Part shown: piece by piece, positions 52,201 through 58,349 of the stretch
How positions within the stretch are numbered: the stretch's first letter is position 1
How the letters are laid out: the number at the start of each line of letters is the position of its first letter
From: Euryarchaeota archaeon UBA88
GTDB lineage: Archaea > Thermoplasmatota > Poseidoniia > Poseidoniales > Poseidoniaceae
NCBI GenBank assembly: GCA_002499545.1
Contig: DAME01000015.1
Coordinates: forward strand, 26,753 to 85,101
Direction: 5' to 3'
DNA length: 58,349 nucleotides
Made by a program: the position numbers and the translations under genes
Notes under the pieces: generated by a model
What the model was told of the DNA's origin: nothing
Database searches by the model: none
Seen by the model: the letters and a program-made list of their open reading frames with translations, nothing else

Positions 52201-55142
52201 CGGGCCATTGTAACAAAGGCAGTATTGAATTCAGAACAGGTTCCCTCATTCGTTGCTTCGACCAGTGTCACACTCAAATCCTCAGATGAGGGAATACCTG
52301 AGCCGTTGTAATTGCGCTTGAAATCGGTTGTAGCATTACCGTTCACCAAGAAATCTTGCAGTGCGGATGCGGTAGAATACGCGTTGGTTGCCCCCGATTC
52401 TGAAACAATGGTATTGGTTGTATTCAGTAGATATGAATGTGGATGGGTCACATCGGTGAGGGTATTAGGGAGCTGGAGCTCGTAGGGTAGGTTAGCCCCT
52501 GGCACGGTAGTGGAGGCAAGTGAAGCCCAATCGAAGTAATATTCAGGCTCCTGAACAAATGCTTCCTGTATGGGTCCGGTGGTGACAAAGATGTTGTGGG
52601 TGTCATTCGAGCGCTGAAGCTCTCCAGCCGAATCGACAAAGAAAGACAGGTTCGACATTGAAAACGGAACGGGTATGTTACCACTGAGAGAGGGGTTGTT
52701 GTATCGAAGCAGCCATTCTATTGTGTCATTTGCGAATGCATTGTCTGCGAGATGCGTGGTGTTCACATATGGGAGAACCATCACTTCCGACGGGTGAACA
52801 TCAGCGAGATGTGCGTAGGTGGTACCCGTGTAGAAATCATTGGTGTTCTGTCTCCAACGATGAACTGAATCAAGTTCAACCGTACCGCTGGAATTGTTCG
52901 CCCAGAAGACAACTTCAGACGATATGAGATCATCGGTAGGGTCAAACGGATCGAACGGGGAGCCGATGCAATTGACAATCCAGAATTCTTGCGTGCATTC
53001 CAAACCGTCAATCATACCACCACCATCGGTGTCGGGGTTGGTCCAATCAGTTCCAGTTTGGTTCTCTACCGCATCAGGAATTAAATCGCCGTCAAAATCT
53101 GCAGGCAGAAGGTCATCTGTTGGATCGTTTTCGGGATTAGTCCCGTCGAAATATTCGTCTCTATCGTTTACACCGCCTGAATCGGTATCGAAAGCGGCAT
53201 CATCCGTAACCCACACATCGGTGGAACCGTTGAGTATTCCAATGAATTCCAGCGGGCAACCCGTGGAAGTTTCGAAATAATTGTTCAACCCATCAAGGTC
53301 GTCATCAAGCAAATTCACGCAAGCCTCGTTTGGGTCCGTATTATCGAACACTTCATCGAAGTCGCTCACACCATCACCGTCTGTATCACTCAGCGTCGGA
53401 TTTGAAAACCATCCAAAGGTGCCGAGTAACTCCTGCCAGTCTGCAAGTCCGTCACCATCAGAATCAGAATAATCATCGTCACAGTATTGCTGGGTCGTAC
53501 CGATTGTACCTGCATTGATTGCATCTGTGTGGCAAAACGAACCATTTCGATTTGAAACTTGAACGACACCAGCATTGGGTGCAGCCGAGACGCCTTGAAT
53601 CACGTTGTTCACAACCCCTGCATAGGCGAATGATATCCAAGTCCCGGATGTGTTGTACCACCCAACACCACCGCTGGGATTGAATCCTGAACCGTCTGCG
53701 ACTTCTAATCGGCTTTGACCGCTGTTCCATTGAACAATCGTTGTGATGAAATCGATGAGCGAATCGCACGCATCGGTACCGTGCGAGACATTGTATTCAT
53801 CACCATCATTGATGCCACCGAAGTCAGTATCGGCGACGTCCCACAGTGTGCATGAGAGGTTTTCTTCCCAATTCTGAATTCCGTCATTGTCTTCGTCACC
53901 AGAATCTTCCATTCGAGTTGGGTCTGTTTCGCCGGCGTCAATCACACCGTTTCCGTTGATGTCTTCTTCGCCATCATCAAAGGCATCCCCATCGGTATTG
54001 TTGTCTCGAGGGTTGCTCGCAAGTGCTGGGTTTCCATAAGCACCATTCACTTCAACACCGTCGGAAATTCCGTCGCCATCGGTATCCGATGATGTCGGGT
54101 CGGTGAGGAGAGTGAGGGCTTCATAGGAATCGTTGAGGCCGTCATTGTCGGTATCGGCACGCTGTGGATTGGTGCTGGTAATGCCGTCCACTTCTGCAAC
54201 CAGTGTTGCACAACCACCAGGTCCAGCACCCGACACAGGGTCACAAGGCGAGGTCGTCTCAGTGAATGCTCCATCCGGGCCGTTGCGGAAACAGGGAGAC
54301 GTACCACACATTGTGTTCCATGATGGGTTGACGTATTCCATGAGGTTCGTGAGGCCATCACCGTCGGGGTCGCCATTCGGACCATCGTTGTTTGAAGCGG
54401 ATGTCGCATTCAGGCCGTTCGCTGCTTCCCAGCCGTCATCCATTCCGTCGCCATCTGTATCCCAGCCAGCAACGTCTTCGTCGGCAATTCCATCACCGTC
54501 GTCGTCGTTAGAGGAACAGTCTGCATCACCGTCATTGTCTGGATCTGCAGAATCGACAAGACCGTCTTTGTCATCATCAAATCCATTGGTGCAAATATTT
54601 CCGACCGGGTCCTCATCACAGAGGATGATTGTACCGGTTCCGTCAGCTCCACTGCTTCCACAACTTGGCCGATTGTATTGGAGGGCATCTTCTTCATTCC
54701 AGTCGTTAACGGGAACTGTGCCATTCCACCAAACGCCTTGATCAAGTACACCGGGTGTCGATGAGCTGTCCCAGTTTTGGGGTTGAAGGTAGGAGTATTC
54801 TTGTAAATTCGACATACCATCGCCGTCCGGGTCTCCAACCGCTCCGTCAAGACCGTTACTCGAGAGCGGATCAAGACCGTAGAGCCACTCCCATCCGTCA
54901 GGAAGGCCGTCGTTGTCAGAATCTGGGTCATTCGGAGCAGTATTCATGAGATATTCAAGACCGTATGTCAAACCGTCTCCATCCTGGTCTGTTGCAGCGA
55001 GTGCCTCGAAGGAAACATACTGAATTGAAGCGAAGGTTGACAACAACATCAGAAGAACGAGAGAGAGAGATTTGACGGTATCCCGGTGCTCGAGAATCTG
55101 TAATTGGAAGCGCGGCTCGGAGGGGGATGAAGGCGTGCGCAT
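46209..55142 (-). CDS. Giant secreted transglutaminase/Ig-like/DUF4129 membrane protein
   Basis: A 2,977-residue protein. The signal peptide (about 18-48) is followed by Asp-rich TSP3-like repeats to about residue 700. A transglutaminase-like core has Cys near 969 (GTCSEFNTAF), His near 1009 (YPIHLSTWGE) and Asp near 1036 (GWIPFDACP), a complete triad order. About 1,750 residues of tandem Ig-like or FN3-like strands follow, with recurring patterns such as VxGxLxDxxxxPL. One helix (about 2833-2853) crosses the membrane. A cytoplasmic DUF4129-like helical domain (AIFTCYQSLCSTFQEHGFLRRD...REFEMAIRQ) ends the chain. TgpA-type proteins pair transglutaminase with DUF4129, so this may be a surface protease or cross-linker. 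The ATG at 55142 is used; a GTG at 55151 fits the TATA spacing better. Confidence 0.75.
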   Translation of the reverse strand: MRTPSSPSEPRFQLQILEHRDTVKSLSLVLLMLLSTFASIQYVSFEALAATDQDGDGLTYGLEYLMNTAPNDPDSDNDGLPDGWEWLYGLDPLSSNGLDGAVGDPDGDGMSNLQEYSYLQPQNWDSSSTPGVLDQGVWWNGTVPVNDWNEEDALQYNRPSCGSSGADGTGTIILCDEDPVGNICTNGFDDDKDGLVDSADPDNDGDADCSSNDDDGDGIADEDVAGWDTDGDGMDDGWEAANGLNATSASNNDGPNGDPDGDGLTNLMEYVNPSWNTMCGTSPCFRNGPDGAFTETTSPCDPVSGAGPGGCATLVAEVDGITSTNPQRADTDNDGLNDSYEALTLLTDPTSSDTDGDGISDGVEVNGAYGNPALASNPRDNNTDGDAFDDGEEDINGNGVIDAGETDPTRMEDSGDEDNDGIQNWEENLSCTLWDVADTDFGGINDGDEYNVSHGTDACDSLIDFITTIVQWNSGQSRLEVADGSGFNPSGGVGWYNTSGTWISFAYAGVVNNVIQGVSAAPNAGVVQVSNRNGSFCHTDAINAGTIGTTQQYCDDDYSDSDGDGLADWQELLGTFGWFSNPTLSDTDGDGVSDFDEVFDNTDPNEACVNLLDDDLDGLNNYFETSTGCPLEFIGILNGSTDVWVTDDAAFDTDSGGVNDRDEYFDGTNPENDPTDDLLPADFDGDLIPDAVENQTGTDWTNPDTDGGGMIDGLECTQEFWIVNCIGSPFDPFDPTDDLISSEVVFWANNSSGTVELDSVHRWRQNTNDFYTGTTYAHLADVHPSEVMVLPYVNTTHLADNAFANDTIEWLLRYNNPSLSGNIPVPFSMSNLSFFVDSAGELQRSNDTHNIFVTTGPIQEAFVQEPEYYFDWASLASTTVPGANLPYELQLPNTLTDVTHPHSYLLNTTNTIVSESGATNAYSTASALQDFLVNGNATTDFKRNYNGSGIPSSEDLSVTLVEATNEGTCSEFNTAFVTMARLAGLPARMVTGFTGGIWTGDGYAVYPIHLSTWGEVRLQQNAANGDTDLGWIPFDACPAAEEVEVVNQSISSLVWDRDGSSELTVSGQVRYTENSTPISELAVIGYLVPLASQNDIPGPAEIPNFLISSNLTAADGTFNFNGTPLELEGPGMYRVVLKLTQSGYVADSGVIFDGFVNVTEDSVINHTAPNSINAPIVGAGATTVIEGFISLENTPTNALANVGVNDPLPPEIWLSFTSSIDGPLNLSSTIGFDGSWSIELELDPLETKTNLSATLGFSGWQDTQEPSITPVQFHLLPSTKPILLDVRDAPNVTATVEGPLSNNSLLLIDSDIWINGTALTTGANPVSMPGNLSVSLRENGTNQEWSEVSNTTVNGVFSVQHNLASADAQIRAGLVEVLVRFFPDAIEATDDANVSAGAPYLLQGILDFEVQAASQLRGTESTVLVSMVDHRGVASDLLASGNFDFIFNGSWVNTTVDPESETLTINWLLDANMFAGDYSFEISYNGSDLYQPSAFSDSVRVAAEIGWNLSLGQDWTHIGNTSYLYGDIFDAVHTNVGVLGDNISMLSVLMLTADGQPIDLAQGFVNNSTSAFNISFTVPTTSPSNVYEFLLNMDFDSMAPEGGAYYRLVDSSIPPANPVLPTTLVGFESEFVVTSPRDSAIVELNQTVEFNATITDVADSSNISGTSVEFIFDWGNTNVSLGTASSDADGLAIFEWTPTGIAPGYYDVLMLVNDDLTAGLTQGNSRRTGNSTLLNLTVQVQSSIRIDTIPSVTPAGLNFNVLGQVLDGDNFNRPLLTPVELSAFWLSNPNETLVAAYTTSSNGTFNMSIPTDTAGNGTLRGNKVLVLSVNEGSSPFYLTASSQNGILVMGVSSFENIQPLNPVTVNRGDEVNITARLLESSNLFDPLSGFDVDIRFHETWLPGTQTDAEGFANFTHQVPMSHPLGLIVVSLVFNGSSDLLSTDVNLSSITIRSTTVLVVDAITDNPVAGTSFIVSGQVVSDNGSGLEQRDGSLLPANILFTIDGIPTGFTLTDGVVGTGGFWNATLQLGQGFQAGTHSIEASYVPNVNYYIGSTSNSTFDSRGFTTLLFIQPALDGIGSPSLNDRTERGSVVDVQVLLRDNTDSPVDGQQVIVRLNGTDVSTTLTTFANGTAFGSLTVPANLSVGFNDLTASFAGISGTTGLLGSNATTTFAVLGNTIVSIQTSPSTLIAGDSFTVTGILSDDLDLPLAVNGVPSVAIVHLLVDGVPVSSVETNATSGNFTVGWTLPEDVSAGAHVIEVRFLGGRDWVDPIGVGDPANPDFYLPSSDQVEFNVSVPTKILLLTPGGTVDRESTMTIQGSLLDLVDAPLSDLTIEVWLGGQWITNVTTDESGFFTAIYPVPADSPLGQLSLETRFTGTTFYLPSNATGSWTVYSPILVAVSMESPVAVGQNTTVTGSVVDNQLSGVSGLLVDLEVEGLIIATIATDSNGDFSFDWTIPDTFDFGDHILFANVESQGFYRSNSGNTSFFLAHRSEVTLVFDDGKDATRGNLWTLSGRLYDIDSVNNDGLSDMQLSLRLDGVEVDTFQTATDGSWSVLVPATMDLTRGDHTFTVFFEGTEAHIGTETSAIATVWANTQINIDGTSANIVVRSDSTFAPIVLTGSISEVGGLGEVFENITLYLGNGSNCAAQKDGARCLDGLLVEWSNGNYSLTATAPVYLQTGAQYLHLETPRNNSFYLNSASVSHPIYVKVNADILVSVDDIIENEQEEVSGNVIITAKDTLLGIDGITVTVYLYSENGTQLSNPLQPLTDENGIASFAFNSDPPYGDASVWGELTMEIVVNDPRLSQQSLDDFALQSTEAFAPSYQYQTEASEIPSWAYILTLLLVALGGSAVVLYRRRQADELMQEAAEIFAYTAELLAAGDSIREAIFTCYQSLCSTFQEHGFLRRDFETVREFEMAIRQAMPQISDEALLALDNMFEQARYSREEMGPQHQEAAQLALSRMAEEISSVSATIPNR

Positions 55143-55298
55143 ACGAATCACAAACTCCGGCTTGTTTGATGCCTCATAAGGGAAATGGTGCGATGTTCAT
55201 ACAATACATCATTTTGAGAAGTGTTTCCTATCACTCAAAAATCAACTGAAATGTAACGCAGTACCCTTTTCCACACGGAGTTTAAGAGTGAATTAAAT

Positions 55299-58229
55299 TC
55301 AAAGATCTTCAAGTTCGTCTAAAAGTTCTAAATCGTCGTCTTCTTCGACCTCAATCTCCTCGACTTCAGCCTCAACCATGGGTTCCGTTACAGCCTCTTC
55401 TTCTTCCAGATAGGTGATTGCATCGAATTGTACACCCGAATTTTGACCGCGCCGGTACACGGCAAATACCATGACGAATACAAGACCGATACCGAGGGCA
55501 AGAGTCTGTGGCTCAGGATTCGTCAATTCGTTGACAATGCAAGAAACTCCGAGGCACTGGGTTTGGTATGAGAAGGTCGAGGTTTGTGTGTAGTCCGCAT
55601 CGTAAGGCACTTCTTCATCCATTGGTGTGACTGTGAGCAGGAAATCAATGGTATCACCGTCTTTGAGGTTTGAAGGAGGCGACATCACAACGGAGAAATC
55701 CTTGCTTGAATAAGCAGGGAGACTGAGCAGAAGGAAACTTCCGCCAACTTGGTCGGAAGATGCACGAATCAGCCCTTCCCAACCGTTGGGTTCTTCAAGC
55801 GTGATTACTACATCCAAAGGAATGTTGTTCTGATTGTCAATCTTGAAATTAATCGTACTTTCTTCACTCGACTGGAATTGAACTAACTCACTGCTTGAAT
55901 CCGTTATTTCAAGGCGGCCAGGTTGAACATCGTCGCGCACTTGGACGGTAACTGGTAAGTCGAAATATCGAGCTTCATCGGAATCAACACCTTCCTCAAT
56001 CACCCGGACATAGACAGTGTGGTTTCCAGCCTCTACCTTACTCCGTAGACTGACGTCAAGTTTCAGGTCAACATACTCGTCTTGCTCAAGATAGACCACC
56101 ACAATATTGTTTTCTGAACCATTGGAGATTGTATAGTCCCAGTTGCCGTAATCAGGGTCTTCATCGATGTTGCGAGCGAGATCTGATGGATTGATAATTT
56201 TCCACGTCGTTTGGCCAAGCGTTTCGCTCGAATCAGTGATTCGAAGATTGTAGTACATGGAGGAACCAGGCGAAACTGGACCTACGTTCCCAAGCACCCC
56301 ACCATCGGAATCAGCAATCACTTCAACCAGTATGCCAAATGTTCGATGGACGGTAAAAGCAACATCTGTTTTGAGTTCACCATCGCTGGTACTTGAAACG
56401 GAGAATTGAACCAGGCCAATGTCTTGAGCATCACGTTCGCTCGGAGGGAACACTTCCATTCGGATGGTAAGAATTTGATTCGAACCAATGTCGGGGGTTA
56501 AGGAGTAGATTCCTTCTTCAATTAATTCAGCACCGGTATCGTTGTCATAGAATTTGTATTGCCAAGCATCGGGCAGGTCAGTGACTCGCATGCGGAATGA
56601 ATCAGTGATGAAACCTGCATTGATGACATCCACATAGAACTCACCTTTGGTATCGCCAGCATCAACGTAGTGCGAAAGGGTTTCGTCATACGCATCGGGG
56701 CGCGTTGAGTCTGCGATTTGGATTTGATGTTCGCTGTCTTCAAACACCGAAACGCGAGGTGGTGCGAGGACATCGGATTCCTCGATGGTGAGTACGATGG
56801 TTTTGATCGCTACTTGGTCGCCATTTGCGTTCTCAGTGTCTGCATAGGCTCGGGCTTCAATTTCAATGCTGCTTGGAGCAGATGTGAGGTCACCTTCAGG
56901 CACATCAATCGAAAGAATCGGACGGGCATAGGTACCTCCACCGTTCAATTGGTACACAGACTGGTCCCACACAGGATCAGACCATGTTGAAGGAAGTGGC
57001 GACCCCACCAAGTCAAAGGTCACATCAATGGCAGATGAACTTGAACCAGTGTGTTCAATGAGGAATTCGATGCTCGAAGTTTGCCCAGGGGCGATTGGGA
57101 TGTTATCGGGTTGAGTCGAAGGAAGCGTGAGGTAAATGTCATGTTCGATGAACGTGATGCCTCCGTGCTCAAACACCAGCGTGTGACCTTGAACGTCACG
57201 GATTTCAAGTTGCAGTGGGTATTCACCAGCTGCGATACCGGAATCGTAAGTGTAACTGTAATTGCCGATGAGGCCTTCATTGTCAAGCTTCAGGTCATCG
57301 TCTTCAAACGATTTATCAAACACGGAACTGGCACCATTGGGCTTGACCAAAACCAAATCTACTGCTTGGATGTCGTCTCTTCCAAATGCGTCTCGGACAT
57401 CGACTGTGAATTGCATGGTTCGGAATTCAGGTCGGTGGTTTGGAGACCATTCAGTAACTTCTACATCAGTGAAACTTCCACCAGGACGGTGTACGCGTAC
57501 TGACGAGTCTGCGAGTGCATTTGCTTTGAGTTCAAGTTTTGAGAAACCGTTGGTTTGTTCAACATCGCCAAAGGCAACATCAACATCACATGTTCCTCCG
57601 CCAAATCCACCGCTGTTGCCCTCGCACGATGCTTGAGCATCAACGCTAAGTTCGATTCTTTTACCATTCTCAACGGTGAATCCATCGGAGGAAATTTCAA
57701 AATCTATAACGCTGGAAGTCCAAGAACATCCTCCGCCCTGTCCAAATTGACTCGTACATGGGTCGTCCAAAGTTTCTGAAACTGAATCGATTTGAGTCCC
57801 TCCGGATTCAAGCGAAAACGTGATGTCAGCGGTCGAGCCTTCCGAGCCGCGGAATTGCATGTAGAGCGTGAGCGTGACCTTGTTGGTGTTGTCACGCCCG
57901 TAGACTTCGAGGTCTGAAATCATCTCATCGCTGCGGAACAATACACCGCCAAGAGCACTCAGTTCTTGGTGTGAGCCAGAGGGTTCTTCGGTGGTGATTG
58001 AGCCGTCGCCTCCGCTTTCAGAATTGGATTCATCAAGGTACAAGTCGTACGATTGGCATGATGTGCAATCGGAACCCGCAGCAAGAACCTCGGGTTGCGA
58101 TTCAAGCTTAGAGTGCGCTTCCTCGACGTGAAGGTCCATAGGCAGAAGCGAACCAAGCATGATGGCCACAAGAACCAGTGGAAGAAGACGGTTTACTGAT
58201 GATGTTTGACCTGCCGACACACTGTTCAC
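55299..58229 (-). CDS. Secreted Ig-like surface protein with C-terminal anchor and acidic tail
   Basis: A 976-residue protein with a signal peptide (about 12-32) and a short cysteine motif CTSC near residue 55. Tandem beta-sandwich domains follow, with Ser/Thr/Asp-rich strands (for example PIAPGQTSSIEFLIEHTG and GETKTDV-like turns) as in archaeal S-layer-associated and NEW3-like proteins. One transmembrane helix (about 917-936) precedes a cytoplasmic tail of about 40 residues made mostly of Glu and Asp. No enzyme motif was seen. A GTTTAACA box about 26 bases upstream of the GTG at 58229 suggests a leaderless start. Confidence 0.7.
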   Translation of the reverse strand: MNSVSAGQTSSVNRLLPLVLVAIMLGSLLPMDLHVEEAHSKLESQPEVLAAGSDCTSCQSYDLYLDESNSESGGDGSITTEEPSGSHQELSALGGVLFRSDEMISDLEVYGRDNTNKVTLTLYMQFRGSEGSTADITFSLESGGTQIDSVSETLDDPCTSQFGQGGGCSWTSSVIDFEISSDGFTVENGKRIELSVDAQASCEGNSGGFGGGTCDVDVAFGDVEQTNGFSKLELKANALADSSVRVHRPGGSFTDVEVTEWSPNHRPEFRTMQFTVDVRDAFGRDDIQAVDLVLVKPNGASSVFDKSFEDDDLKLDNEGLIGNYSYTYDSGIAAGEYPLQLEIRDVQGHTLVFEHGGITFIEHDIYLTLPSTQPDNIPIAPGQTSSIEFLIEHTGSSSSAIDVTFDLVGSPLPSTWSDPVWDQSVYQLNGGGTYARPILSIDVPEGDLTSAPSSIEIEARAYADTENANGDQVAIKTIVLTIEESDVLAPPRVSVFEDSEHQIQIADSTRPDAYDETLSHYVDAGDTKGEFYVDVINAGFITDSFRMRVTDLPDAWQYKFYDNDTGAELIEEGIYSLTPDIGSNQILTIRMEVFPPSERDAQDIGLVQFSVSSTSDGELKTDVAFTVHRTFGILVEVIADSDGGVLGNVGPVSPGSSMYYNLRITDSSETLGQTTWKIINPSDLARNIDEDPDYGNWDYTISNGSENNIVVVYLEQDEYVDLKLDVSLRSKVEAGNHTVYVRVIEEGVDSDEARYFDLPVTVQVRDDVQPGRLEITDSSSELVQFQSSEESTINFKIDNQNNIPLDVVITLEEPNGWEGLIRASSDQVGGSFLLLSLPAYSSKDFSVVMSPPSNLKDGDTIDFLLTVTPMDEEVPYDADYTQTSTFSYQTQCLGVSCIVNELTNPEPQTLALGIGLVFVMVFAVYRRGQNSGVQFDAITYLEEEEAVTEPMVEAEVEEIEVEEDDDLELLDELEDL

Positions 58230-58250
58230 CAAAGTGGCCTGTTCAACCGA

Positions 58251-58260
58251 GTGTTAAACG
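58251..58260 (-). promoter_or_regulatory. TATA box implying a leaderless GTG start
   Basis: On the minus strand CGTTTAACAC is centred about 26 bases from the GTG at 58229. This supports a transcript that starts at or next to the codon. Confidence 0.4.
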
Positions 58261-58324
58261 GTTTTGCATTGAATGTTCGGAAAAACCCCCCTCTACGAGG
58301 GGGATGGACTGTGCTGGAATGTGG

Positions 58325-58349
58325 TGCAGGGGGTGGGATACGAACCCAC
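58325..58349 (-). tRNA. Partial tRNA (3' end only; window edge)
   Basis: On the minus strand the last bases give a T-stem/loop GTGGG-TTCGTAT-CCCAC, an acceptor 3' strand CCCCTGC and discriminator A, followed by CCA (58322-58324). The 5' part and the anticodon lie beyond the window, so the amino acid cannot be assigned. The T-loop and pairing are convincing, and the CCA appears encoded, unlike the tRNA-Lys in this window. Confidence 0.75.

Overview
The window is archaeal and most resembles planktonic Marine Group II (Poseidoniales) or a close Thermoplasmata relative. The RNA polymerase largest subunit is split into A' and A'' while B is one piece. The window also has ribosomal protein L30e, an RNase P Pop5-like protein, an XPD helicase with an Fe-S domain, TATA-driven and apparently leaderless starts, and very large calcium-binding-repeat surface proteins. 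The lineage is inferred from gene content and is not proven. Coding density is very high: most neighbours overlap by 1-8 bases, and three convergent pairs share a palindromic TTAA as both stop codons.

Layout. 1-5.6 kb: peroxiredoxin-like protein, membrane-tethered GH1 glycosidase and a thrombospondin-type-3 (TSP3) surface protein. 5.7-15.2 kb (minus strand): tRNA-Lys(UUU), rpoH, rpoB, rpoA1, rpoA2, rpl30e. 15.4-20.5 kb: a HemK-like methyltransferase fused to a biotin-protein ligase, Pop5, two membrane proteins, a short FtsZ-family GTPase and a TPR protein. 20.7-26.6 kb (plus strand): a respiratory operon with a choice-of-anchor-V secreted protein, a small membrane protein, Rieske protein, cytochrome b6-like protein, and a 942-residue fusion of cytochrome b C-terminal half with an HdrD/GlcF-type Fe-S/CCG module. 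26.6-31.9 kb: a SAP/zinc-ribbon membrane protein, then a minus-strand cluster of a tiny membrane protein, asparagine synthetase, glutamate-cysteine ligase, a membrane protein, a 2[4Fe-4S] ferredoxin and a small membrane protein. 31.9-36.2 kb: a dolichol/diacylglycerol-kinase-like protein, MeaB and the B12-binding part of methylmalonyl-CoA mutase, divergent from acyl-CoA carboxylase carboxyltransferase, a 67-residue accessory protein and biotin carrier protein. 36.3-46.2 kb: a TSP3-repeat surface protein, glutamate dehydrogenase, a TerB-like protein, a ribbon-helix-helix regulator, a structured non-coding interval, XPD and an Hsp20-like protein. 46.2-58.3 kb: a ~2,977-residue transglutaminase/Ig-like/DUF4129 giant, a 976-residue secreted membrane protein, and the 3' end of a tRNA.

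How they fit together. The genes suggest an aerobic heterotroph. Surface glycosidase and giant secreted proteins face the outside. Propionyl-CoA carboxylase, mutase and MeaB handle odd-chain or branched carbon. Glutamate dehydrogenase, asparagine synthetase and GshA link nitrogen and low-molecular-weight thiols. The b6-type quinol complex carries a thiol/FeS-type oxidoreductase module on one of its own membrane subunits. The biotin ligase needed for the carrier protein is present, but as a fusion with a translation-factor methyltransferase-like domain.

The strongest unusual signals are: (1) an N-terminal domain shared by RNA polymerase subunits H and A''; (2) the cytochrome b/HdrD fusion; (3) the HemK/BirA fusion; (4) loss of zinc ligands in RpoB and RpoA1; (5) an intergenic RNA-like structure at 43.3-43.5 kb; (6) the transglutaminase-DUF4129 giant.
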